NCBI GenBank assembly: GCA_037576195.1
Contig: CM075101.1
Span: 15,810,001 to 15,874,000 of the forward strand
Direction of reading: 5' to 3'
DNA from: Phytoseiulus persimilis
Lineage: Eukaryota; Arthropoda; Arachnida; Mesostigmata; Phytoseiidae
DNA: 64,000 nt
Under the pieces are notes generated by a model that saw nothing but the letters and a program-made list of their open reading frames with translations, ran no database searches and had not been told where the DNA came from. The position numbers were made by a program, and so were the translations under genes. Each line of letters opens with the position of its first letter. Positions within the stretch are counted from its first letter, which is position 1. Shown piece by piece: positions 53,521 to 64,000 of the stretch.

Positions 53521-56033
53521 TGTAAGTGAGTTCTCAGAGAGGGAGGATAACCGAGCGAAGCCGATACAGGAAGCGCTGTCGGATTTCCGTGGTCAGAGGC
53601 TTCTTATCTTGTTGAGAAATCTGATAGTGGCCAGTAAGCCAGGGGGTCGGAGATAAGAATTTGAGTGTTTTGTCGGGAAGACCCGTCTCGGACGTTGAGG
53701 GATGAGTGAGGGAAGTGGAGGGAAATACGAGCTTGGCGGAACTAGGGCTTCGCGTCTCTATGTCAACCTTTCGGAATCGTTTACCGGGTTTACCGGAAGA
53801 CGTCGTCAGTGTCTTAAATTTCTGTGACTCCTTTTGCCCCTTCCCATTAAGGGAACGTCGCGAATGAAACCGGTGACATGTGATCTGTAACTACACGCGG
53901 CTCGAGAAACGGTGAATGCATACTCTGAGTAGTTCACGTTTCTGCATATAAGGCGATAAGTTCAGGTCCGTTCTCCTCTCATGATGTAGCTTGATTCAAG
54001 GATGACTCCTTCCGTCAGAACTGACCCCGCGTCTGGGAACGTTCGCCTCTGCCTGAGTTCAGAGGAGATTCGACTTCCGAAATCTCCTTGTCTCGAGGTT
54101 CGAGCTCATCGAATCCCCGATTTCCAGAGGGCTTCAACATTTGTCCAATCTGAGATTTCAAGCGAAGCCCGTTCTGTGAGAATTCCATAAATAATATTGG
54201 AACCGATTGACATGACCGGAAACAACTCGACTCTCTGAGCGGGGCCATCATGGCTCGTGGGCCTCCTCGGAAAGGCTGAAACGGATGATGGTTCCCCGTG
54301 GAGCACGGACAGTGGGGAAGTTTCTCTCAAATGGGGACGGAGGCACGTTTCCGGAGGGGGCGTCCAAAGCGAACGTTTCTTGCGCAATCAATGCGCACCT
54401 TTCGCAGCGAACGATTCTCTGCGACGATGACTCAATGTCCGGGACGCCGCACTCCCATCGAGCGTTGTTCGAACAGTCGCCAGAATACAGTCAGTAATGA
54501 TTGTGTTACAAAAAGTACGGAAGCATTCTAGATGCCTCCCGTTCTTCTTCGTGTTGCAACGGCTGCTGATCATAAGCTTTGAAGGTATGTGGGACGGGTT
54601 CTCGCCCACACTGGTCAGTGTCCTTATAAAAGAACAGGCTCGTCGGCATCGTGAAAGAGCATGGTTTTTCGAGCACATGTTTCGGACTCGAAGTAGCCGA
54701 TGTCGCCTGTGACCACAGTCGATTCTCGACTCAGGCACTTTTCTTCAGCTGTGGGATTGAGGGATCCCTCGTTCGCCAGTGCCTTGGTCGCAGACTCTTC
54801 CCTCTGGAAACAGGTCGACCTCAAGAATCTGACACAGAGGACACGTGCTTACGAGGCCGCTAACGGGGCCACAGTGAGAGACGCGGAACACGATGATCTC
54901 ACGAGTTTCCATAATGGAGGAAATCCGGCTGGGTTCCGAGGTTCAGGAATACGTTCGACTTGGAGATGCCTCTTGGAATGACTTCCATTGTGATCCTACC
55001 GAGAAATAGAGGCGTGCCTCTGGACGCCTCTCTTCGAATCACTGGCTACCACTGAATGGCTCGTTCAAAGCCCGTCGGAAAACTCAGCCTCGATCACGAC
55101 TTCCTCCCCGCTTGTTCCCACAGAACGACATTCCACACTGTATTGTCTTATTACGAGATGTGAAGCCCTCTAGTGGATCGGTGCCTGCGGAGCCGTCCAA
55201 CGAAATGTCAACTGCGTTCTCGCAACGCCAAGGCATTGCGCAACACATCCTTAGAATAGCAGCGGCACTTCAGGTGCCTTGCATGTTGCAGAATCGGAAA
55301 CGCCAGGTGACTTATAAACACAAGTTTGATCCAAAGCGAGTATTTAAGTGGAGAGGTGCTATCCTTCGCCGGCTGGTCTCGGCTTGCGAGTGTGCCGAAG
55401 GCTCGGGAGCGAGTGTTGCCGGGCGGAACTGAGACGTAGACGACTGAGTGGGCGATTGCTGCGGGAGCTTTCGAAATACACCGCGGTATGGCAGCCTTCC
55501 TAGCTTCCCTATCTTTACGTGTCGTCGAGTTGGCCAGGCTCCGGCCTAACAATGAATCACCGTAACACCCAATCTTCGAGAAGCGTTTGGTCGATATGAG
55601 AAGATGCAAAAACACCGTGACGGGGGCGGTGCGGCCTGCCTCAGACTGTTCCGAGCTGGACGGCGACCCTTCCTAGCCTCGTTTCCAGGCTTATTACGTT
55701 GGGGTCTGCTCAGGCTGGGATTCGAGCATCGCTTCGCCTTCTGAGAATGGGACTCCTCGCTCAGCATGACGGCGTTACAGCTCCCGGCTTGGTTCAGAAT
55801 GCCCGGTGGAATGAGATCTCTTTCCGTGAAGATCACACTTTCCTCGCGGTTCTCACCCCTGATCCCTATCGCGAAAGACTCGGGATCACAAAATGGCGTA
55901 CGCTTCGATTGACAGATATTCCGGTCGATCGTCCCAGGCAGATCCCGCCTCCCCAGTACCTCCTCTCACGTTGAGGTTGCTTTCACGGGTAGTCTCACTC
56001 GGGAGTGCATCTGGCGCGTTCAAGACGGTTTTG
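53521..56033. other. intergenic or intronic, no recognisable gene
   Basis: Possible downstream exons of the 53.2-kb gene would lie here but none is supported. A plus-strand TATAAAAG near 54626 has no clear gene after it. Confidence 0.35.
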
Positions 56034-56125
56034 CCGCCTCCGGGAATCGAACCTGCTGCGCAACTTTCTCGTTATGGTTGCAAGGCAGTGGTCTCAGCTT
56101 CACGCCACGCCAACCGCATCCCGTC
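56034..56125 (-). repeat. tRNA-like SINE head
   Basis: On the minus strand GGTTGGCGTGGCGTGAAGC resembles box A, and GCAGGTTCGATTCCCGG is a good box B and T-arm, about 60 bp apart. The 3' acceptor strand GGCGGC has no convincing 5' partner at the right distance. This argues for a SINE head over a functional tRNA. It differs in sequence from the 48.5-kb SINE. No target duplication was identified. Confidence 0.4.
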
Positions 56126-59100
56126 CTAGCCATCAGCCACCTTTTGGCTGAGCACTGCTCCAACCGCTGATTGAAGCACCCGTAGCGATTCGATCTTCCG
56201 CTGTGCCTACATCACACAATGACAGGAGGATGAACAGAAGACTATCCTCGTCGGCGGGTCTTGTTCGAATCAGGTCGCTCCCGAGCCAACCGCAAGCTCA
56301 CTTCCGAAGATCATTGGACAGAACGCTTAGGTTGATGAGGTGAACCTTTACTCGGTTACATTGCACTTTCGCGTTCGCCCGTTCGAGGTGGGTCCTGGAA
56401 CAAGCTGAGACGCTGCGGGACCTGAGCTAGGGAAGTAATGAATGATGCGAAAAAGTACTTGAAGGAGCAACAGATGTCTTCGACTTCTGCGGAGTCTGAG
56501 AGCATTGGTGAGACGACGGAAACCATTAGTTGGAGAGGGACGCGAAGCATCATTCGTGTCTCATTTTATCGGATTAGTTGGACATCCAGATCAGCTTCTA
56601 CGGTGGCGGGCTTGTGTGTGTGATTGCGCAACCGACGAGTCAGATCCCAGTGGAGACAGGTATCGTTGTGGGCGATTTGTCTCGGCGTACGCTGTGTTTC
56701 AATCAGACCTATTGTACGTGCCTCTTTGTTGCGATTTCACGTGCTTTTGCCCTTCTGCGGTCACGTTTCCTTTACGCTTACGCGTTACGACTCGAGATGC
56801 ACAATAGGTACTCGGAGAAGGGGGACGTGGCAAGCCAGCTCGATGAATCGCGAGAGGGCCGCTCAGGCGCTACGCCGTAGTAGGCGTCGTGCCGGCCATT
56901 GTCCCCATGGGTTGCTTGAATGCCGGGGCCCGGTCTCAGCTCCCGTAACGCGATACAACTCTAGCTCTTTTAACCCCCTGTCGGTGACGAACGAATCATT
57001 CTCCAGCATTTCTTTTCCCCCTACTCAATATGACCGAACTCCGATGCCCAAGATGAGTGGGGCAGCGAAGAAGTCTCAGCGGTACTCGACTACCACCAGG
57101 GAAACGGTTGCTCCCAGGATGACGGTTGGTTGACGTTACTCGCGTGCTCTTCGATTTTACGGAATATTACGACTCCAACAGGATGTATCCAGCGACATAC
57201 TTATTCTCAATACTCGAGCGATCTGCCGCTCTTAACAACAACGCCGCAGCTCGCTGTCCGCCTACACACTCAAATGTCGTTTGACTGCAACGATCCGTCG
57301 GACTCGCCTACGATTCATTTAGTGAACGCGGGTACCGGTAGCTAAGCTGGACTCGAGCTTAGCGACCTAACTTCTTCGTGACAAAAGACCCCGGACTGAT
57401 CTCTGTCTGCCTACCTTCCCATCAGTCAATATTTGTCGTTTCAAAAAAAGTATAAAAAGCGCTAATCGTGGGCGACGCCTCATTCGAAGCACGACTCGAT
57501 ACTCAGGCTGTTTCTCCAAACACTGACTGTAAGAACAGTGCTCGGAATAGTTGTGAATCGTTCCGAAAACACCGAAGCCGCCGTTGTTGGAATAACAGTC
57601 GATGCGGCACGCATCCGTGAGACGCAACGCAAGGGCGCCTATTAGCTTGAGAGGACTAAGGCCCTCATTGTTATGACAAAGACATTGAGCGATGTTGTTG
57701 GATGTCCTCGAGATTGGAATCAACCTTCAATTTGATCGGAGACTTCAAAGGCTTCTCGTGCTCTTGAAACTGACGGCAATCTCTCCTGATCCGCATCACG
57801 TCTTCCGACCCACGAAGTGAGATCAGCCTGGCCGAACAGCTGGTGATACCAACATCGTGTTAGATATGAATGTTGAATTTCCTGCCGAGAGCTCAGTCCA
57901 AGTCCTTGGGCAAAGTCATGTCAGAGTAGAGCTCTGAAAAATCGCAACTGTTCGCCTGGGGGACCATGGAGCAGAATCGAGTCAAGGATGTTGCAAGCAT
58001 GCCTGTACAAAGCCTAGAAGAGCTCCGCGAGACACTTCAGCCACAAACTGGAGCACAGTCCGTCATGAGAAACAGGGAACGGAGGCAGTGCTGCGAAGTT
58101 GGCGAATAGAAAAAAGCAGTATCGCGAAAGTCGAGCTCGTAGACGGTCTCTTCCCAGCGTGAAATCCCTGAGTAGTCGCCGTCTCTAGTTCTCACGCTGT
58201 TTGCTGTTAACCCTTTCTTTCGTAATGCCCAAGCTCGGAGTGTGTGTGAGTCCCACATATGCTCACGTGGACCCATAAGAGATTGCCCGCGGTTCGACAA
58301 CACGGAAACAACTCTCAGTGAGGCTCCGATGCCAACAAACATTCTCGTTCTAGGACTCCGCAGTTCTTGAAAATCACTCACCGTGCCATACTTCTGTCTG
58401 GCACTCTGTCATCCAACATTAAAGTTTGCTGATTCGAGGTTTCGGATAGTGAATTAGCTGTTGAGGTTTCATGCGGTGCGTCGAGTCTAGCCCTAATCCT
58501 GTCCCGTTCCTTCGACAGAAAGACGAGCGCATGAACAACATCATCGAAGCTCTGATCCAAGGCGGGCTAGGCCGTGGAAGGAACTCCTACGCTGAACCCA
58601 TGGCTCCATCCAAACGTCAGCTTCGCTACCATCAATGTTACTTCAACCCCGTTTCGTGCTTCAAACGGAAGTAAGCTACGAGCCCGTAGACCCGGACTGT
58701 CACAACCGACCTCGTTGTTATCCTGTCGCCCGAATCGCCCTTATCCTTTCAACGCACAGGGGAGCTGTTCCAAATCGTCTCTCTGTCTCGCTCACAAGCT
58801 ATAACTAACCGACGTCACGATATCCTCAACGTGCGAAGAGGAGCTAGAATCAACCCAGACCGCATCCCACAGTGTGAAAACGGAACTTCCACAATCAGGA
58901 CGAAGGGTCGGTTCGAGACAAAGAGGGAGATAGAGAGTGAAATCCGTTATTCGGTCCGATACAGACAACTAAATGGCAAATGGTCTCCCCTCAACTGCGA
59001 AACCCCGTCACGAAATATTCTTTTCAACCGAAAACAATCAACCGCTGTTGCGACAGAAAGCTGGGTCGGTCGAACCACAAACCATATTTAGAACCCTGAA

Positions 59101-60448
59101 GGAGATCACCGAAGCAATCGATCGATGACTCGAATGACAGTCAATGACGGGACGAAATTCCGATGGGACGAAGAGAAAAACCATATAGAACCTTCGATTT
59201 AATTAGAATTATCATTCGTGGGGGGATTTCGTCCGCAGACAGTGAACCTGTGGACTCTCTCTTCATCGCATGCTTCCTTGTCCTATGATTTGGAGAAGGT
59301 CAAAGAATTTTCAAGCTGAGGCGGTGTCAGAGTGGGTCCCGATGACACCTGACCTCCTCGTTCTCTACGAACAGAGCACGAGTAACTGTAGACCCCGCAT
59401 CTGCGTTCAATGCTTGTTAGATTCGTTCAGTGAGCTCCCAGCGACTGGGCACAGATGAGCACGGATATACACTTCTGCGTTGGCACTGACGGAGAATCGG
59501 TTCCAAGACAGTGAAGAAAACTGTAAAAGCCCAATGTTGATGTATTATCTCCTCGAAGAGCGACAACAACAACAGTAGCAGCTACGGGACTCACAGTATT
59601 TCGGCGCATTTCGGAGTGCGCTCTCACACAACTGTATGACGAACAGCTGGAGTAGCAGCCACAGCAGCAGCGAAGACGGCAACTTTCTCCTGCTCAATAA
59701 GACATGCTGGCCATCTGCTCTCTCGCAATCGCTCCCGCTTTGCATGTCGTCTTTTTTTGTGACCTCGAGCCGCATAAGAACCTCCCGGCGCCCCTGTCCT
59801 CGTTGCACGTAAGGCCACTTGAGAAGACTCGCAAGAAACAATGTTGATAAAGTCAGAGATTATGATGATGATGATGATGGAATTGATGCCACCTCGAGAC
59901 CAATGACGGATAACAGCAGGAAAAAAAATGAAAAAAAATAAAATAAGTTTATCAAGTAAATTTTCTTCCGAAAACTCATTCGGTGTCCCGGCATAAGGGC
60001 CACATTTTTCTTGAGAAATCATGATTGGTGCGGTTTCCAGACAACTCTGAGAAGTCTGTTTTGTTGCTCCGAACCAGGTGGTCCTTGAATCTTATATTCT
60101 TTTGAGGGTTGCTCTCGTACCTTAGGTTGAACATTCTGCATCACCTAACTTGAGTCTCATCCATTTTTCTTCCCAAATCCATCACCAATGAAACTGACAC
60201 CCGTCGTCGGAGCAAACCAGCATGAAAGTGGGTAACCGCAATAATTGCTCGTTTCTAAGTGTTTCATCGGTTCCGAATGTAGCATCGCGAAAAGTCCGAG
60301 CCGAGATGTCTTGATTCGCATACGAGTCTTCCCCATGTGGCGACGATTTCTGTCCCGGAGCGGCATTCGGGACTTCCTCCGGGGTCTTCGCGTGATGGAA
60401 TCTGCGGTATTGTCACAGATCCGCGCATGAACTGACCCCGACTCAGGA

Positions 60449-60470
60449 GTTTTGAGTCAGGACTCAAAAC
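60449..60470. repeat. perfect 10-bp hairpin
   Basis: GTTTTGAGTC, two bases, then GACTCAAAAC. It is not followed by a T run on either strand and has no associated gene. Confidence 0.5.
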
Positions 60471-61401
60471 ACGGCCGAGATAGGCTTAAGGGGCATAATA
60501 GCCCAGTTACGCGCCATTACGGCGACTCGAGCAGATCGCGGATCACTGAACTGACGACAAGACGTGCGCGCTCGTCAAAACGGAAGGTATATATCCCGCA
60601 GGAATGTGTCTCTCATCGTTGACGAACGGTGCTCTGTTGATGAGGTAAATCTTAGGCCTCTGTATAGGACGACTCTTTCTGTTCCCGAGTGAGCGGGTCC
60701 AATGAGCGAGCGAAATATCGATTGAGAGAGTTATGAACCACGTGGAGACACCCAACTTCGACGCTTCAATAAGGAGTTATTACTGGTCACCCAGCATTCC
60801 TGTTGGGCAGAGGGCCCAGCGTTCTTCAGAGATTGCTCCGCGGTCTCATTAAAGGCACTGCATCATTATGCAACGAGATATACTGCCTTTCAAAGTTCTC
60901 CAAACGGACCTCCAAGACTCATCAACGACATCTTCGTGCTAAGAAGGTTCCGATTCTGGAGAACTTTTTCAAGCGAACACGACCTTCCAAAGATAGCTCC
61001 CGAACAATCCGAAGAATGGCGACATAATTCCCGTCGTTGACTAGATGCGCATACCTGGTTGAGTGAATTCCATTCCCGAGTTACACCGCTGTTTGAGCAG
61101 GGAGACACGTGGGTCGACGAACGCTGAGCGCGGCCTTACATGCAGCGACTGATAGGTCTGCGCGTTCGCTGCCTATAGGCTTAACCACATCGGCTCGTTT
61201 TCTCGAAATTAGCAGCAGGTTCTCACTGATCATTCACAGGCACGCCCGAAAGCGATAATGACCCAGTGAGTACAGGTCAGTGGCGGTTTAACATGCGGAG
61301 ATCAGAACAGTCAAACGCGCGACGACAACCTCCTCCTCCTGCGCAAGAGTCTCATGCAAGCAAACTGTGCTCCGAGAAACCGCGCTTCCGAAGATAGGGA
61401 T

Positions 61402-61416
61402 GGGGGGGGGGGGGGG
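61402..61416 (+). repeat. poly(G) run of 15
   Basis: Fifteen consecutive G. Runs like this are prone to sequencing and assembly error. Confidence 0.9.
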
Positions 61417-61484
61417 TCAATATCTTTACAGGCATGAAATTCTCATAAGAAGTGATTTACTGACTTGTCTTCCACTTCAGTGCA

Positions 61485-61547
61485 GACTTTCCCGGATCTT
61501 TCTTTGACTTTCCCGGAGCTTCCTTCGACTTTCATGGATCTAGTCGC
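61485..61547 (+). repeat. three copies of a 21-bp GACTTTCCCGGA repeat
   Basis: Units start at 61485, 61506 and 61527, each GACTTTCxYGGA followed by a T/C-rich half. The third is the most diverged. Confidence 0.65.
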
Positions 61548-61849
61548 CTGTCTGAAAAGTGAGTGACACCACTCCAGGCTTCCATCAGCTCATATCCTCT
61601 CAGCTTGCGATCGGGGAACGTTGTCGTGACCTTTTGGTTCTGGACTCTTCCGTTGCTAACAGCCATGTATTCGATAATGCGTGGTGCGATGTCTGAATTT
61701 GGGAATTTTCCAGGCAGACGGTTCTAACTCATGTACCCTCAGGAGCTGGTTTGGAAAGCCGTCATGCAGGGATGCAGGGAACCAAGGAATCCGGTGGGCT
61801 CACAGGACAGAATAAAGTTTCATTCGAACACTTTCGTTCGTCGAGATCT

Positions 61850-62390
61850 CGAACCTTCGGTTGTACTTGCGTTCATTCGTTCCATCCGTCTTGGCATTGT
61901 TTCTTTTCTGGATTGCTCATCGCTTGCCAGATCTTTTTTGTTCGGGTCTTCAATTGTTTTCTTGCCCTTGTCCAGCTCGCTCGTTGGCCAGGAGGTGCCA
62001 GGAGACGGCTCTCGCCAAGACTTAGTGTGCCGCGGCAGGAACCGTGCGAAAGCATCGCGTGACTCCGATAGTCCTTGTGCATGGAGTGCTATATGGAAGC
62101 TCCGAACAGAGTTCTGCTGAAGGGCTTCGACGTGACCATACGGGGACTGGCTCGAGAGTGATTGAGTCAGCTAGAGAGCTCAAATCCTTTTACTGCGACT
62201 CTGATGCGCCATGGGTTCTCGGGAATAACCTTGCGTTCCTGGCGGCAGCCTTCATCGTCTCGCTCGTGAGTACATTACGTGTCGATCCAACGAGGTGATG
62301 CTGTAAGGAAACTCTCAGACATTCGACCGTGTACAAGTGATTAAGAATCAAAAGCAATTTTCTCCCGTAGCTGCAGATTTCCTGGAGCAT
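61850..62390 (-). pseudogene. decayed R1-clade LINE fragment (RT thumb region)
   Basis: Minus-strand translation shows FPRTHGASESQ, matching LPRTYGASETQ of the first LINE. Upstream are CLRVSLQHHLVGSTRNV and ETMKAAARNA, matching YLGVYLQANLKGSIHV and ATKAARAAKD. Downstream, past in-frame stops, LADSITLEPVPVW and TRCFRTVPAAA match VAESIALYAAPTW and TRCYRTVSTAA. Stops and frameshifts show it is long dead, far older than the 120-8611 copy. The boundaries are approximate. Confidence 0.75.
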
Positions 62391-64000
62391 ACATCAATCT
62401 ATCGAAATGTCTCCCGAGTATGTTTCGCACATCCTCACAGCTCGTTCTCGTCTTGGCGGCGGACGGCTTCCGGGACTTGGCTAAAACGGGGCATGTGTCA
62501 GGAATTTGGTAAGGCTTAGCCGACCCAGCTCGACGATGGTGCAGCGGACGTTGCTCTCCGGATGATCGTGGATGCTGAAAGTGCTCTCCTTCGTCGACAA
62601 GATTCAATTTCCAAGATGAAGCGCTCGGACATCTCAGACACTAAGGCGAGGCTCTCTCAGATTTATCAAGCGTGCGCCGATCAGAAGGTCTCGCAGACGG
62701 CAATATGAGGACGACAAGTCCGAAGTGACCTGTCGTCTTGTTCCAGTGTTATCGAACATCAAACAGAGCAAGTCTCAGATTACAAGGTACGGAAAACTCA
62801 TCTCGGTATTTCGTCACCACCGATTAAGGGTAAGGAGACGTCGCCCGAGGAGGCGTTACGATTCGGCGGTTTCTTAAGGGCAGAATTCTCAGAGGTGAAG
62901 ATGCCAGACAAGTATGGCGGGCAATTGAAAAGCGGAGCCGTTATGACTAGGGAATGAGCCTTCTTTGCCGCTCCCATTTGCCGCTCTGAGCTTCGCCTGT
63001 CCGGAGCCCTCAAAAGATGTGATCTAATCAGCGCCTGGTGCACGCAGGCATAAAGATACCATTGATGTTCGAATCTAGCCAATGTTGCAGCTGTGGTCGT
63101 GACGTAGGCACTGAACTCCGGTGAAACCTCTGCCTGCTTAACATCGTACCGTCGTTCGCTACCTCATTTGTGATATGGGTGAAAGGCACGGAGTCGCTCA
63201 TCTGTCAATGCAGCTGACGGCGGATCGAAACGAAGCATCGTTCGTTGGGAGAACCGATAGCTGACTTCTGAACCCGCGGGCTAACGCAAACAGAGGGCGG
63301 ATCTACTCATGAGCAGAATGAATAGACTTACAGCGGAATTCATATGGTACTCATAGTCACTTCGAGCGCTAGGAGCCCACTGTTGAGAGCTTCCTTAGAC
63401 GCTGTCAGAGCGATTGCGTGGAATATCGTTCAGTTGAAGCGATTGACCCTGTCGGGAACGGAGGAAAGTTGGAGAGATGGAAATGATTTTGCCCGCCGTG
63501 GAGGCGCGGTTGAGTACTCTTTGTGACTCTTTGCGAGTTCTAGCGTTTCCAGAGGCGTATGCATTCGATACAACGTATTATGATAAATCTGCTCGCGCCG
63601 AGTTAATGGATTATAGTTCGATCGTCGCGCTCCGTCTCATTATCTGGAGATCATGCCTCGGAATTCCGAAAAATGTTGAAAACGACGTTCAAGCAGTATA
63701 TCTCAGAGAGAGGGAAGTTTGAGTGTTGAAAGCTCTCGAAGCCCTGTAGATAGTAAGGTAACGATGCTTGTGCCATCTGCCAAGTCTCGTACCTGAGGAA
63801 GCTCAGGTTCATGGGAATGCCGAGTCTGCTACTTCTGGAAGAGGGAATGAGCCCACTCGGGCAAGGATGAGAAGGCTCCTAGATACAACTCCGGGATCCT
63901 GACGGCGCTCGGGCGGAAGGGACTGCTAGGGCTGCTGGGATGATCGGGATAGCTACCGGGACGATCGTTATCACAAATTCTCATCACAATGAACTGAGTC
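62391..64000. other. no recognisable gene
   Basis: Short ORFs on both strands without motifs, splice partners or signal peptides. LINE similarity may extend a little way past 62391 but is too weak to claim. Confidence 0.35.

Larger units (their letters stand above)
56126..61484. other. intergenic, no recognisable gene
   Basis: Only short ORFs, a GAT microsatellite at 59862-59879, ACA/GCA-rich low complexity near 59560-59670 and a small hairpin at 60449-60470 were seen. Confidence 0.4.

Overview
The window is eukaryotic nuclear DNA, most likely from an arthropod and plausibly a chelicerate (mite or tick). It has spliced genes with many short GT-AG introns, TATA-box promoters, AATAAA signals, an R1-clade LINE, a mariner, a tRNA-derived SINE and several large palindromic DNA elements. 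Base composition is near 50% GC. The arthropod/chelicerate label is inference; the eukaryotic status is seen directly.

Positions 1-8.6 kb are a three-level nest of transposons. A 5'-truncated R1-clade LINE (minus strand, 120-8611) is bounded by a perfect 12-bp target duplication. Inside its ORF2, between endonuclease and reverse transcriptase, sits a foldback-like palindromic element (about 2775-8231). Its arms are 45-bp minisatellite arrays and it has a 9-bp target duplication. In its central loop sits a mariner (5653-6930) with perfect 28-bp terminal repeats and an intact 342-aa transposase. The long open frames over the 45-bp arrays are a by-product of the repeat length being divisible by three.

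From 8.6 to 20.7 kb are two intronless minus-strand ORFs for putative secreted low-complexity proteins (11513-12766 and 16684-17319), each with an upstream TATA box. Two diverged 1.1-kb palindromic elements lie nearby (14212-15349 and 17954-19034).

From 20.7 to 44.7 kb is the gene-rich core. I rebuilt three genes exon by exon with phase-consistent junctions. These are an AGTRAP homologue (minus, 5 exons, 165 aa), a complete hobbit/BLTP2 (KIAA0100) bridge-like lipid-transfer protein (plus, 41 exons, about 2229 aa), and a divergent Cdc42/Rac-like Rho GTPase (plus, 4 exons, 199 aa, CAAX end). A minus-strand coiled-coil protein lies between hobbit and the GTPase; its 5' end is unresolved. AGTRAP and hobbit diverge from a shared 2.8-kb intergenic region.

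From 44.7 to 64 kb the sequence is mostly intergenic: a 630-bp palindromic MITE with TA target duplication, a 1-kb inverted repeat holding a SINE with a 14-bp target duplication, a TATA-led first exon of a small secreted precursor at 53.2 kb, tRNA-like remnants, and a decayed R1-type LINE fragment near 62 kb. I see no bacterial operons, CRISPR arrays or rRNA.
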